Source: Clostridia bacterium
GTDB lineage: Bacteria > Bacillota > Clostridia > Christensenellales > Aristaeellaceae
Assembly: GCA_017550745.1 (NCBI GenBank)
Contig: JAFZOG010000040.1
Coordinates: forward strand, 1 to 64,000
DNA: 64,000 nucleotides
Reading direction: 5' to 3'
Made by a program: the position numbers and the translations under genes. Shown here in pieces: positions 31,648-40,880 of this stretch; the first letter of the stretch is position 1, and every line of letters starts with the position of its first letter. Under the pieces are notes generated by a model. It was not told the DNA's origin and made no database searches. It was given only the letters and a program-made list of their open reading frames with translations.

Positions 31648-33729
31648 ATGCCAGACTACACCACTGAGAACATTCGCAATATTACCTTGATCGGCCACGG
31701 CAGCAACGGCAAAACCACGCTGACGGAAGCGATGCTTTACGCTGCGGGCCATGTGGACCGCCAGGGAAAGGTGGAAGACGGCTCCGCCACCACCGACTTT
31801 GATCCCGAAGAAGTGAAGCGCGGCATTTCCATCAGCGCCGCCATCGCCCCCGTGGAATGGAAGGGGACCAAGATCAATGTGATCGACGTGCCCGGATACT
31901 TTGATTTCATCGGCGAAATGATGGGCCCCCTCCGGGTGGTGGAAACCGCCGGTATCGTGGTGGGCGCTGTCAGCGGCCTGGACGTGGGCGCTGAAAAGGC
32001 CTGGAGTTACAGCCAGAAGAACGGCGTGTGCCGCATGTTCATCATCAACCGCATGGACGCCGAAAACGCCAATTATATGAAAGTGGTGGACCAGCTGCGG
32101 GATAAGTTCGGCTCCTCCGTGGTGCCCATGCTGCTGCCCATCGGCCAGGGCGCGTCCTTCAAGGGCGTGGTCAACGTGCTGGAAAACAAGGCGTATGAAG
32201 GCACCGGCAAGGGCCTGAAGGAAGTGCCCGTGCCCGGCGATATGGCCTCCGCCATCTCCACCGCCATGGAAGAAATCACCGAAGCCGCCGCCGGCGCTGA
32301 CGACGACCTGATGATGAAGTACCTGGAAGGCGAAGAGCTGACCCATGACGAGATCCTCTCCGGCTTCCGCGCCGGCATGGCCAACGGCACCATCGTGCCC
32401 GTGGTCGCCGTTTCCGCCCTCACCGGCGTCGGCGTGGCCAAGATGCTGGACGTGATGAGCGTCTATCTCCATTCCCCCGCCCACGCCAAGGCCCAGGGCG
32501 AAAACCCCAAGACCGGCGACAAGGCCGAGCGCGCCTGCGCAAACAGCGAACCCTTCTCCGCCCTGGTATTCAAGACCGTGGCCGACCCCTTCGTGGGCAA
32601 GCTGAGCCTGTTCAGGGTCATGTCCGGTTCCATCACCCCCGCCACCGCCCTGTACAACGCCAACGCCGACAAGGCTGAAAAGGCCGGCGGCCTGTTCACC
32701 ATGCGGGGCAAGAAGCAGACCAGCGCGAACCTGCTCAACGCGGGCGACATCGGCGCGCTGTCCAAGCTGCAGTTCACCAATTCCGGCGATACCCTGTGCG
32801 ACGCCTCCGCGCCCATCAGGTATCCCGCCATCGACTTCCCCATCCCCTGCATTTCCAAAGCGATTTCCGCCGCCAAGCAGGGCGAGGAAGACAAAGTGTT
32901 CTCCGGCCTGTCCCGCCTCCAGGAAGAAGATCCTTCCATCAAGGTGGAAAAGAACACCGAGACCACCGAGACCCTCGTATCCGGCCAGGGCGAACAGCAC
33001 CTGGAAGTGATCCGGAACAAGCTGGCCAGCAAGTTCGGCGCCAACGCCGTGCTCAGCGACCCCAAGATCCCCTACCGCGAAACCATCCGCAAGAAGGTGG
33101 CCTGCCAGGGCCGCCACAAGAAGCAGTCCGGCGGCCACGGCCAGTTCGGCGACGTGTGGATCGAGTTCTCCCCCATCGGCGACACCAATATCGACTTCGA
33201 GTTCGAGGACGCGGTTGTGGGCGGCGCCGTGCCCAGGAACTTCATCCCCGCCGTGGAAAAGGGCCTGCGCGAAAACATCCGCAAGGGCGTGCTGGCGGGC
33301 TATCCCATGGTCGGCCTCCATGCCAAGCTGTACGACGGCTCCTACCACCCCGTGGACTCCTCTGAAATGGCCTTCAAGACCGCTGCCCGCATCGCCTACA
33401 AGAAGGGCTGCACCGACGCCAGCCCCGTGCTGCTGGAGCCCATCATGCACGTGGAAGTGTTCGTGCCCGACGAGTACATGGGCGACATCATGGGCGACAT
33501 GAACAAGCGCCGCGGCCGCATCATGGGCATGGATCAGGTGGACGGCCAGCAGCGCGTCACCGCTGAAGCCCCCATGGGTGAAATGTTCAAGTACGCCACT
33601 GACCTTCGGTCCATGACCCAGGCCCGCGGCTCCTTCACCATGACCTTTGAGCGGTATGAGGAGATGCCCTCCGACGCCGCCAAAAAGATCATTGAAAGCG
33701 CTCAGAAGGAAGAGGAAGAGGAAGAATAA
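31648..33729 (+). CDS. Elongation factor G paralogue (EF-G2-like translational GTPase)
   Basis: The 693-residue protein has the five EF-G domains but belongs to the paralogous branch, not main FusA. The P-loop is GHGSNGKTT instead of GHIDAGKTT. The switch II motif is DVPGYFDF, so the catalytic His is replaced by Tyr84. G4 is INRMD instead of NKMD. Domain IV has GRHKKQSGGHGQFGDV. Such paralogues can replace EF-G poorly or act in special conditions. GGGGGAA upstream selects ATG 31648. No ribosomal-protein operon surrounds it. It ends in a poly-Glu tail. Confidence 0.88.
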   Translation: MPDYTTENIRNITLIGHGSNGKTTLTEAMLYAAGHVDRQGKVEDGSATTDFDPEEVKRGISISAAIAPVEWKGTKINVIDVPGYFDFIGEMMGPLRVVETAGIVVGAVSGLDVGAEKAWSYSQKNGVCRMFIINRMDAENANYMKVVDQLRDKFGSSVVPMLLPIGQGASFKGVVNVLENKAYEGTGKGLKEVPVPGDMASAISTAMEEITEAAAGADDDLMMKYLEGEELTHDEILSGFRAGMANGTIVPVVAVSALTGVGVAKMLDVMSVYLHSPAHAKAQGENPKTGDKAERACANSEPFSALVFKTVADPFVGKLSLFRVMSGSITPATALYNANADKAEKAGGLFTMRGKKQTSANLLNAGDIGALSKLQFTNSGDTLCDASAPIRYPAIDFPIPCISKAISAAKQGEEDKVFSGLSRLQEEDPSIKVEKNTETTETLVSGQGEQHLEVIRNKLASKFGANAVLSDPKIPYRETIRKKVACQGRHKKQSGGHGQFGDVWIEFSPIGDTNIDFEFEDAVVGGAVPRNFIPAVEKGLRENIRKGVLAGYPMVGLHAKLYDGSYHPVDSSEMAFKTAARIAYKKGCTDASPVLLEPIMHVEVFVPDEYMGDIMGDMNKRRGRIMGMDQVDGQQRVTAEAPMGEMFKYATDLRSMTQARGSFTMTFERYEEMPSDAAKKIIESAQKEEEEEE

Positions 33730-33875
33730 TCCCCTTCCTCCCCTGCTTCCGCAGGATGAGATGTCCGATTCTCCCGATGACTCACAGATTCTTCATCTGT
33801 GTCAGAAGTTGTTTGTGGCTAAGTTTACACCCGAACTGAACGACCATTCAATTTGACAGCAAAGGAGAAGACACC

Positions 33876-34766
33876 ATGAAAAAATCGATTTGGATCGTCC
33901 TGCCTATCATCATTATCGCCATCGTCCTGGTAGCCGTTTTCGCAGGCCAGCGCAACACCCTGTCCGCCCAGATCGCGCAGCTGGAATCCGATAAAGCAGA
34001 TTTGTCCAAGCAGCTGACGGCGGCTTCCTCTGACGCCGCCGCGCTGAAAGAAGCCCAGGATCAGGCGGCCGCCCTGAACGATAAGCTGGCAGAAGTGACC
34101 AGCAAGGTCTCCGAAGCGGAAGACCGCGCCGCCGCCGCCGAAAGCAAGGTGGCCGCGGCGGAAAGCAAGGTAACAGCGGCGGAAAGCAAAGCGCAGGAAG
34201 TGGCTGAACAGCTGACCAGCGTCACCACCGAGCGCGACACCCTGCAGACCAACGCTGCCGCCGCCGCCGAACAGCTGACCACCGGTATCCGCCAAGCCCA
34301 GACCGCGCTGGAAGCCCTGGTGGGCCCCACGGAAGACGAGCTGTCCCAGACCAAGGCGCAATTGGCTTCTTATGTGGAAGCCTACGACCAGGCGACCATG
34401 GAGCTTCAGCAGGCGCAGGACGCCTTGAACACCGTCCTGGGTGAGCGCGATGAGCTGAAGATTTCCCTGGAAAATGCCGCTGCCACGATTTCGAACATGG
34501 AATCGTTGACAGAAGCGGCGAAGGTGGCAAAGGCCAGCGTGGTCGTCACCGATGCTAACGGCATTGTGGTGAAGGAATACGAGGACATCTCCGAAGTCCT
34601 GCTCTCCGAACTGCAGCCCGGCTGCTCCATCACCATCATCGTGTACAACGCTGCCGGTGAAAAGATAGTGGAATATGACGTTCCTTATATTGCCGCAGCC
34701 GAGGAAACTCCCGAAGAGGAAGCTCCCGTGGAAGAAGCTCCCGCTGAGGAAGGCCCCGCTGCATAA
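33876..34766 (+). CDS. Membrane-anchored coiled-coil protein
   Basis: The 296-residue protein has one N-terminal transmembrane segment (about 5-24), then a long Ala/Glu/Lys-rich coiled coil (about 28-215) with several AESKV(A/T)A repeats. A small beta-like domain follows (about 220-265, VVVTDANGIVVKEYEDISEV) and an acidic Pro/Glu tail of PVEEAPAEEG type. The topology suggests an extracytoplasmic rod fixed to the membrane. The role is unknown; spacing or scaffolding in the envelope is a guess. Confidence 0.7.
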   Translation: MKKSIWIVLPIIIIAIVLVAVFAGQRNTLSAQIAQLESDKADLSKQLTAASSDAAALKEAQDQAAALNDKLAEVTSKVSEAEDRAAAAESKVAAAESKVTAAESKAQEVAEQLTSVTTERDTLQTNAAAAAEQLTTGIRQAQTALEALVGPTEDELSQTKAQLASYVEAYDQATMELQQAQDALNTVLGERDELKISLENAAATISNMESLTEAAKVAKASVVVTDANGIVVKEYEDISEVLLSELQPGCSITIIVYNAAGEKIVEYDVPYIAAAEETPEEEAPVEEAPAEEGPAA

Positions 34767-34783
34767 ATTGTCTGACAAATAAA

Positions 34784-34824
34784 TTCACCCGCATGATTGG
34801 AAACAGTCATGCGGGTGTTCTTTT
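34784..34824 (+). terminator. Terminator after the coiled-coil gene
   Basis: CACCCGCATGATTG pairs with CAGTCATGCGGGTG and is followed by TTCTTTTT. Confidence 0.85.
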
Positions 34825-34873
34825 TCCAGTGCTGTATTTCCTTTTTGTATTCATCATCGGAGCGAAGCCAGGG

Positions 34874-35674
34874 TCATTCCGCTTCTTCCCCCGCGGCGAG
34901 GATCGCTTCGATGTCGGCGGGGGACAGGAGGATCACCGTATTTCCCTGTCCTGCTTTGGAGGGTAACATCGGCGGATAATAGAAAGCGATATAATTGCCC
35001 GATTGGGATGCGGCGAAATCATGGGTGGGAGAAAACTCGATTTCAAAATCCTCATAGGAAGGCGTTTCCGTTTCGGCCAAGTCCGGGTGCCCAAGGAACG
35101 CTCTGTACAGGATGGGCATCAGCGCTTCCGCAACGGAGGAAGAGGAGCCTTGAATGATATGCGCGATTTCGGGATAATCCTCCGGGCGCACGTCCTCCAG
35201 CTGTTCCGGGTCAACGCCCGCCTGGATGAGAATCACCCCCCGGAGGGTCAGGGTCTCCCCCGCGTACATTCCGCCCACGTCGAAGGTCAGCGGTTCAAGG
35301 GAATAAACGGTTTCCTCACCCATGGTCTGGGAACGGAGCTGGACAATGGAAAGGAGCTTTCCGTTATTGCACGCCACCGTGAAATCGTGCTTCACTTCGT
35401 TTTTGCCGTCAAACCGCATTTCCGGCGCGTTGGCAAACATGGGCAGCACCAGCCGGGTCATTTCATCCAGGGCCATTTGATAGGTATCGTTAATGAGCGC
35501 GGCGGTGTAATCGTCCCCGACGATTCGCGGATAGGCATACGTGAAATGGTACACCCAATTGCTTTCGTCCGGCAGAAACAATTCCCCTTCGTTCCGCTCC
35601 ACCGTCAGTTCGGCAAAGGCGCAGGCTGCGCAGAGCAGGAGCGCCAGCGCTGACAGCGCGGCCCGCTTAGCCAT
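34874..35674 (-). CDS. Secreted protein, DUF3298/RsiV-like
   Basis: The 266-residue protein has a signal peptide (about 1-21, ending AFA) and an extracellular domain. The C-terminal part contains FAASQSGNYIAFYYPPMLPS and VILLSPADIEAIL, reminiscent of the DUF3298 domain of RsiV/PdaC-type proteins. The start overlaps the upstream gene by eight bases. No transmembrane helix or anti-sigma domain is present, so it is not an anti-sigma factor itself. Function unknown. Confidence 0.65.
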   Translation of the reverse strand: MAKRAALSALALLLCAACAFAELTVERNEGELFLPDESNWVYHFTYAYPRIVGDDYTAALINDTYQMALDEMTRLVLPMFANAPEMRFDGKNEVKHDFTVACNNGKLLSIVQLRSQTMGEETVYSLEPLTFDVGGMYAGETLTLRGVILIQAGVDPEQLEDVRPEDYPEIAHIIQGSSSSVAEALMPILYRAFLGHPDLAETETPSYEDFEIEFSPTHDFAASQSGNYIAFYYPPMLPSKAGQGNTVILLSPADIEAILAAGEEAE

Positions 35675-36785
35675 TGGAAACGCCCCAGATCGTCAGGGAA
35701 TTGCGGATGATTTCCGCATAGAAGGCATATTCCGCCTGGCGCTCCGCGGGAAAGGCCATGGTCACGGTGTACACATAATTCTTGAGCTCGGACACAAAGA
35801 CCAGCGTATACTTTCCTTCCGTCTCCTCGCTGAAAAAGTCAAATTCCCGCTGCTGGCTGATCTTCGCGCCTACATGCTCGGTCATGTACTGGGCCAGCAC
35901 GTCGTCATAGGTTCCTTGCTTATCCTGAACAGCAATGGTCAGCGCCGCTGTGCCGTCCGCGGTCTGCCATACCCGGTTGGCCGGCGTATCGTCCGCCACC
36001 CCCAGGATAGCGGGCAGGTTCACGGAGTATTCCATCTCTTCATTGCCAAATTCAGGCCACTTGCTCAGATCGCCGTCCTGATAAGCGGGGGAGAACGCAA
36101 AGCTGTTCAGCGTGTAGCCAAAAGCGTTTTCAGGGGCGCTGCGCAGGGAGATGCGGGCATTGCGTTCCCAGGCCATCGCTTCCTCCGGGATATCCTGGAC
36201 GTCCGTGCGGATCTGCGCGTCCTTCATGGAAAAAACGTCGCACAGGATTTCAACGTCCGTCCCGTCAAACTCGGCGGAATAGATATACACGCCGTAATCG
36301 CACAGGGCGGCATACTTGAGGTTCAGCTCTCCGCCCGCGTACCAGGTGCGCATCTGATTGTCCGCCTTGACCTGGGCGGCCGTTTCCTGGTCATGGTACG
36401 TGACGGTGTACGCGCTGTTTGTGAATACGCGCTGATATAAATCCTGCGCCTCCGCTTTGCCCAGGGCGACGGTTTCCTGCCCGCCCGCCTCCTCTTCACA
36501 GGGCAGCACACCGGCCTTGATACCCCAGGCCAGCACGCAGCTCACCAGTAAATCAGAGGGAAGCTCATCCTTTGCCAGGCCGGGGATCACCGGGGCCGCG
36601 GCAGGTTCGGCCGGCGTAATCTGTAAAATGGCGGCGTTCACGATCAGCTCGGTCAAAGACAGCAGCTTTTCATCCACCGTCACTTCCACAGCTTTCGCGT
36701 CCCGGGTGGGAGCGGCCAGGGCGGGCGCCGCGGAAATCAGCAGGCAGACAGCCAGCATGAGAGTGACAGCTTTTTTCATGTTCAT
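35667..36785 (-). CDS. Secreted hypothetical protein
   Basis: The 372-residue exported protein has a signal peptide (about 1-25, ending ALA). The mature part has two regions: about 40-130, helical, and about 150-372, beta-rich, with stretches such as YTLVFVSELKNYVYTVTMAFP near the end. That last part resembles DUF1795/PsbP-like folds only loosely. AGGAGG seven bases upstream supports the ATG. It overlaps the DUF3298-like gene, so the two are probably co-produced at the cell surface. Confidence 0.62.
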   Translation of the reverse strand: MNMKKAVTLMLAVCLLISAAPALAAPTRDAKAVEVTVDEKLLSLTELIVNAAILQITPAEPAAAPVIPGLAKDELPSDLLVSCVLAWGIKAGVLPCEEEAGGQETVALGKAEAQDLYQRVFTNSAYTVTYHDQETAAQVKADNQMRTWYAGGELNLKYAALCDYGVYIYSAEFDGTDVEILCDVFSMKDAQIRTDVQDIPEEAMAWERNARISLRSAPENAFGYTLNSFAFSPAYQDGDLSKWPEFGNEEMEYSVNLPAILGVADDTPANRVWQTADGTAALTIAVQDKQGTYDDVLAQYMTEHVGAKISQQREFDFFSEETEGKYTLVFVSELKNYVYTVTMAFPAERQAEYAFYAEIIRNSLTIWGVSNG

Positions 36786-36858
36786 CTCGATTCCTCCTGT
36801 TTTTACCTGATAATTTGGATCGTCCGGCAGATCCGGACAGTGCCTGCGAAAGATACCG

Positions 36859-38226
36859 TCATCCTTTTTCGCGCACCGGGCCGTTGGCGTCGGGCTCCTT
36901 TTCCTCCCGCTGGCCGATCATGGTCACCGTGGCCCATTCCACGCGCCTGTCCACGATTTCCTCCGCGCGGATGCGCAGGCCGTAGCACTCCACCACCGGA
37001 TGGGTGCCGTCCTTGGGAATGGTCATCATCCGGCTGAAAATCAGCCCGCCCAGGGATTCAAAGCCCTCGCCGGTGGGCAGGTCCAGGCCCAGCGCGTCGT
37101 TGATCACCTCGATCAGCGCGCCGCCCGCGATGCGGTACTGGTTATCGCCGATCTTCTGGATCTCCTGGGGCAGGGGCTTGTCATACTCGTCGTAGATGTT
37201 GCCCACGATTTCCTCCAGCAGGTCCTCCATCGTGATCAGGCCGCTGGTGCCGCCGTACTCGTCCACCACGATGGCGATGTGGGTCTTGTTTTTCTGCATG
37301 TCCCGGAACAATACGTCCGTGCGCACGGATTCCGGCACAAAATACGCGGGGCGCAGGATCTCCCGCAGCGTCTTTTTCCCGCCGGTGGAGAGGGCCAGCA
37401 GATAGTCCCTGGTGGTAAAGGTGCCCAGCACGTCGTCCAGGTCTTCTCCGTACACCGGGAAGCGGGAAAGGCCGCTTTCCAGAATGGTTTTCATGATTTC
37501 TTTGTTGCCGGCGTCCACCTGGAGGGCCGTCACGTCGGTGCGGTGGGTCATGCAGTCGGCGGCGGTCATGTTGTTGAACTCGAAAATGTTCTCGATCATG
37601 TCCCGCTCGTTTCCCTCGATGGCGCCCTTTTCCTCGCCCATGTCCACCATCATGCGGATCTCGTCCTCGGTGACCTCCTCCTCGTTGGCGGCAGGGTCGA
37701 TGCCGAAAAGATGCAGCACCCCGTTCACCGATTTTGTGAGCAGCCAGACCACCGGCTTCATCGCCTTCGCCGTGCAGTCGATGATGTTGGCCGCGGCCCG
37801 GGCCACCTTTTCCGGCTCCTTCATGGCCACCCGCTTGGGCACCAGCTCGCCGAAGACGAGGGTGAAATAGGAAAGGATCAGGGTGATGAACACCACGCAC
37901 AGGGTGTTCAGCGTGCCCCGGGAAATGAGGGTAAAGCCCCAGGTATCCCGGATCAGGCCCACCAGCGGGGCGGCAAAGTTATCCGCCGCGAAAGCGCTGC
38001 CCAGGAAGCCCGCCAGGGTGATGGCGATCTGGATGGTGGACAGGAACCCGGAGGGCTCCAGGATCATCTTCAGCAGCTTTTGAGATTTTTTATCTCCTTC
38101 CTCGGCCTTGTGGCGCAGCTTCGTTTCGCTCAGGGAAACCACCGCGATTTCCGCGGCCGCGAAAAAGGCGTTGATGGCAATCAGCACGACCTGGATCAGC
38201 AGTAAACCGCCTATGGGGGTATCCAA
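36859..38226 (-). CDS. CorC/HlyC-type membrane protein (CNNM, CBS-pair, CorC_HlyC domains)
   Basis: The 455-residue protein has a DUF21/CNNM transmembrane domain with four helices (about 1-190, SETKLRHKAEEGD loop), a CBS pair (about 215-335, DCMTHRTDVTALQVDAG and IVVDEYGGTSGLITMEDLLEEIVG) and a C-terminal CorC_HlyC domain (about 350-435). Proteins of this family are Mg2+ or Na+/Mg2+ exporters; hemolysin names in databases are historical. Length and domain order are typical. It has its own likely promoter. Confidence 0.92.
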   Translation of the reverse strand: MDTPIGGLLLIQVVLIAINAFFAAAEIAVVSLSETKLRHKAEEGDKKSQKLLKMILEPSGFLSTIQIAITLAGFLGSAFAADNFAAPLVGLIRDTWGFTLISRGTLNTLCVVFITLILSYFTLVFGELVPKRVAMKEPEKVARAAANIIDCTAKAMKPVVWLLTKSVNGVLHLFGIDPAANEEEVTEDEIRMMVDMGEEKGAIEGNERDMIENIFEFNNMTAADCMTHRTDVTALQVDAGNKEIMKTILESGLSRFPVYGEDLDDVLGTFTTRDYLLALSTGGKKTLREILRPAYFVPESVRTDVLFRDMQKNKTHIAIVVDEYGGTSGLITMEDLLEEIVGNIYDEYDKPLPQEIQKIGDNQYRIAGGALIEVINDALGLDLPTGEGFESLGGLIFSRMMTIPKDGTHPVVECYGLRIRAEEIVDRRVEWATVTMIGQREEKEPDANGPVREKG

Positions 38227-38287
38227 ACAATAATCACTCCGTTTCGATCATCGCGCGCATGGTAAACCGCCGTGGTTTACACGCAAA

Positions 38288-38316
38288 ATTATAGCATACC
38301 CGCCGCAGGTTTTCCA
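38288..38316 (-). promoter_or_regulatory. Promoter of the CorC/HlyC-type gene
   Basis: On the minus strand, a perfect TATAAT (38293-38288) lies 17 bases after TGGAAA (38316-38311). A small hairpin (GTAAACC/GGTTTAC, about 38262-38281) follows in the leader. Confidence 0.55.
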
Positions 38317-38357
38317 CACAAAAATGAAAAGAAATTGTAACAATATGATGGTTTTCC

Positions 38358-38387
38358 TTGTTTCATCCCGCGCTGATATGGTATACT
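38358..38387 (+). promoter_or_regulatory. Promoter of the small membrane protein gene
   Basis: TTGTTT (38358-38363), an 18-base spacer and TATACT (38382-38387), divergent from the CorC/HlyC promoter. Confidence 0.6.
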
Positions 38388-38428
38388 GTCGGTGGTTTCA
38401 AAAGCGAGTACTTGACGAGGCGCTGCGA

Positions 38429-38806
38429 ATGAAGGCTTGGACGCATCGACCCATGGGACGGTTCCTGATCCTGCTGGCGGCCGCCGGGCTGCTGCAGGTC
38501 ATGTTTCATTTGTCCCTGGGGGTAGCGGGCGACGGCGGGGCGCTGCTGCTCCTGTTCAACATGTACGTGCTGCTGCCTGCCGCGTCGGTCCTGCTCCCGT
38601 TCTGGGCGGGCAAAGGCGGCGTACACGCCTTCGCGGCGTTTTTCCCCATCGGCGGCGCGGCGCTGATTTTTTCTTCCATTCCGGCCTGGCTCTGCGTGCT
38701 GTGCATGCTTATGTCTCTGGTGGCGGCCGTGGCGGGGCAGGAATGGACAAAACGAAATGAAACGGAGAAGAAAAGCCATCATGGCGGAAGAAACCAGAAA
38801 CGGTAA
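38429..38806 (+). CDS. Small polytopic membrane protein
   Basis: The 125-residue protein has about four hydrophobic segments (about 10-30, 35-52, 58-80, 85-103) and a basic C-terminal tail. GACGAGG eight bases upstream supports the ATG at 38429. No family is recognised. It overlaps the next gene and is probably co-translated with it. Confidence 0.6.
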   Translation: MKAWTHRPMGRFLILLAAAGLLQVMFHLSLGVAGDGGALLLLFNMYVLLPAASVLLPFWAGKGGVHAFAAFFPIGGAALIFSSIPAWLCVLCMLMSLVAAVAGQEWTKRNETEKKSHHGGRNQKR

Positions 38807-39329
38807 AAAAACCGGCATATGGGGCAGCGTGTTTTTAGGGCTCGGCGCGCTGCTGCTGATGGGGGTGGTGTATGTGGCGGCCATCCTGCTGCAAATGCCG
38901 GATGAAGAGGCTAACGCGCCATCGACGCCTCTCACCCGGATGCAGCCCGCCGCCATGAACGACGCCCAGGCGCTGGCAGCGCTGTTCGGCGCGCCGCTGC
39001 CCTGCCTGCCCGGCTACGCCATGGCGGGCAGCGGAACAAACGCCGATTATGAGGGAAGCGTGGCCCGGGTCGCCACGCTGCAGTACAGCGGGGTCACCAT
39101 CACCGCCGTGCGTCCCGCCGCCGCCGCGCCGCTGCTGCTGCGAAAAGAGCTTTCCGTGGAAATGCAAAGCGGCCTGAGCGTTCTGAATCTGCCCGCCCTG
39201 TCAGCGTCCAAAGGGAACGCGCGGTGCGTCTATCTTTCCGGCGCGGACGCGGCATACGCTGTTTACGCGCCGCAGGCGGCGCAGGAGGATTTTCTTTCCA
39301 TGCTGGAAAAACTGGCATGGACAGAGTAG
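38781..39329 (+). CDS. Single-pass membrane protein, hypothetical
   Basis: The 182-residue protein has one transmembrane helix (about 12-36, SVFLGLGALLLMGVVYVAAIL) and an outside domain with an Ala-rich linker. Text such as QALAALFGAPLPCLPGYAMAG and VYLSGADAAYAVYAP shows no motif known to me. The start is uncertain: ATG 38781 has GGAG 13 bases upstream, and ATG 38757 (eight residues more) is equally possible. Both lie inside the previous gene. Confidence 0.6.
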   Translation: MAEETRNGKKTGIWGSVFLGLGALLLMGVVYVAAILLQMPDEEANAPSTPLTRMQPAAMNDAQALAALFGAPLPCLPGYAMAGSGTNADYEGSVARVATLQYSGVTITAVRPAAAAPLLLRKELSVEMQSGLSVLNLPALSASKGNARCVYLSGADAAYAVYAPQAAQEDFLSMLEKLAWTE

Positions 39330-39366
39330 CCCGGAACCTTACAGGAGATCGTGAGGGGGAAACAGG

Positions 39367-40035
39367 ATGAAACAGCTTTTCATGCAGGCGATGGTGAAAT
39401 TTTTCAGCGGCGCGGCGATCATGGGCCTGCTGATTTTCGTGCCCGCGGGGACGCTCGGCTACTGGCAGGGCTGGCTGCTGATGGGCATTTTATTTATCCC
39501 CATGTTCATCGCGGGGCTGATCCTGATGAAGAAAAACCCTGAGCTGCTGAAAAAGCGCTTGAACGCCAAAGAGGAAGAAAAGGAACAAAAACAGGTGGTG
39601 CTGTTCAGCGCCTTCATGTTTCTGGCCGTGTTCATCCTGGCCGGGCTTAACTTCCGGTTTGGCTGGTTCGTGCTTTCAGACGGAGCGGTTTGGACAGGCG
39701 CGGCGGTCTTTTTGATTTCGTATGCGCTCTACGCGGAAGTCCTGCGGGAGAACGCCTATCTGTCCCGTACCATTGAGGTGCAGAAGGAACAGAAGGTGAT
39801 CGACACCGGCCTGTACGGCGTGGTGCGCCATCCCATGTACGCCGCCACGCTGTTCATGTTCCTGTCCATGGGGGTGGTGCTTGCCTCCCCGCTCTCCTTC
39901 CTGGTGACGCTGCTCTATCTTCCCATCATCAATAAACGCATGGCCAACGAAGAAGAAGTGCTGAAGCAGGGCCTGGCGGGGTATGCGGAATACATGGAAA
40001 AGGTGCGGTATCGGGTGATCCCGTTTTTGTGGTAA
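39367..40035 (+). CDS. Isoprenylcysteine carboxyl methyltransferase (ICMT)-family membrane protein
   Basis: The 222-residue membrane methyltransferase has about five helices. The SAM-binding C-terminal signature is clear: GLYGVVRHPMYAATL, then NEEEVLKQGLAGYAEYMEKVRYRVIPFLW in which the Glu-Glu pair is typical (partly quoted). Bacterial members of the ICMT/PEMT group methylate lipids or unknown small molecules; the substrate is not known. GAGGGGG precedes the ATG. An alpha/beta hydrolase gene follows closely. Confidence 0.85.
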   Translation: MKQLFMQAMVKFFSGAAIMGLLIFVPAGTLGYWQGWLLMGILFIPMFIAGLILMKKNPELLKKRLNAKEEEKEQKQVVLFSAFMFLAVFILAGLNFRFGWFVLSDGAVWTGAAVFLISYALYAEVLRENAYLSRTIEVQKEQKVIDTGLYGVVRHPMYAATLFMFLSMGVVLASPLSFLVTLLYLPIINKRMANEEEVLKQGLAGYAEYMEKVRYRVIPFLW

Positions 40036-40053
40036 AAGACAGGGAGAAAAGCG

Positions 40054-40773
40054 ATGGGCAAGCATCCTGGAACAGCGGTGATTTTCATTCATGGGATTCA
40101 GGGAAGGCCGGAGCAGTTCGATTTTCTGATCGCCTCCCTTCCTAAGGACGTAAGCGTCCACGCTCCCCTGCTGCCGGGCCACGGAGGCAGTATCCGGGAT
40201 TTTAAGCGAACCGGAAAAGAAGCGTGGCTGGATTGCGTCCGGCAGGAAATCGCCCAATGCCTCGACGCCTATGACCGGGTGTTCTTTGTCGGCCATTCCA
40301 TGGGGTGCCTGCTGGGTTTGCTGGCAGCGCGGGCATTGAACGCCGGGCTTTCCGGGATGCTGCTGCTGTGCTGTCCCTTCAGCATCCGGCTTACCCCCAG
40401 ATACCTGTACAACAATATTTTGTCGGCAGTGACCCGAGGAAATACCAAAGACCCTTTCATACGCGCCGCTTGGGAAGCGACCAATATTCATGAGCGAAAT
40501 CTCTTTCGCTACCTGGGCGCTTTCCGTCCCTTCCTCGATTTGTTCACGCTGATGAAGCAGGCAAGGCACCTTCCGCCGGGCTGGAGGTTTCCCATCCTGT
40601 TCTGCTTTTCCCAGCGGGATGAAATCGTCAGCCCCGCTTCCGCTAAAATCGCGGAAGCAGCCGCCGGAACCAAGGCGCTTTCCCTGTCCGGCTGCGGGCA
40701 TAACTATTTTACTTCGGAAGCCAGGAGCACGCTCATCAGGGAATTAGGCCGCCTGCTGACATCCCGGAAGTGA
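40054..40773 (+). CDS. Alpha/beta hydrolase
   Basis: The 239-residue cytosolic hydrolase has the nucleophile elbow GHSMG (Ser about residue 79), an oxyanion strand VIFIHGIQGRPEQF, the acid in CFSQRDEIV and the catalytic His in GCGHNYF. It is close in style to monoacylglycerol lipase or carboxylesterase (YvaK/Est30) proteins. It starts 18 bases after the methyltransferase stop, so an operon is likely, perhaps acting on the same lipid-like compound. Confidence 0.85.
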   Translation: MGKHPGTAVIFIHGIQGRPEQFDFLIASLPKDVSVHAPLLPGHGGSIRDFKRTGKEAWLDCVRQEIAQCLDAYDRVFFVGHSMGCLLGLLAARALNAGLSGMLLLCCPFSIRLTPRYLYNNILSAVTRGNTKDPFIRAAWEATNIHERNLFRYLGAFRPFLDLFTLMKQARHLPPGWRFPILFCFSQRDEIVSPASAKIAEAAAGTKALSLSGCGHNYFTSEARSTLIRELGRLLTSRK

Positions 40774-40783
40774 AAAATTTTTA

Positions 40784-40812
40784 TTTTCTATTACGGACTT
40801 CTATGCTATAAT
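40784..40812 (+). promoter_or_regulatory. Possible promoter of the CotH gene
   Basis: A perfect TATAAT (40807-40812) lies 17 bases after a weak TTTTCT (40784-40789). Confidence 0.45.
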
Positions 40813-40880
40813 GACACCGCGGATATCGACGAAAGAGACAGTCTTTGATCGATTCACGGATTTCAAGGAGGATACGCTTT

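Noticed and set aside
31633-33450. 605-codon minus-strand open frame opposite the EF-G paralogue
   Set aside because: Composition typical of antisense of a GC-rich gene; EF-G motifs on the plus strand are decisive.
36859-38226. Hemolysin annotation for the CNNM/CBS/CorC_HlyC protein
   Set aside because: The name is historical; the domain set points to a divalent-cation exporter.
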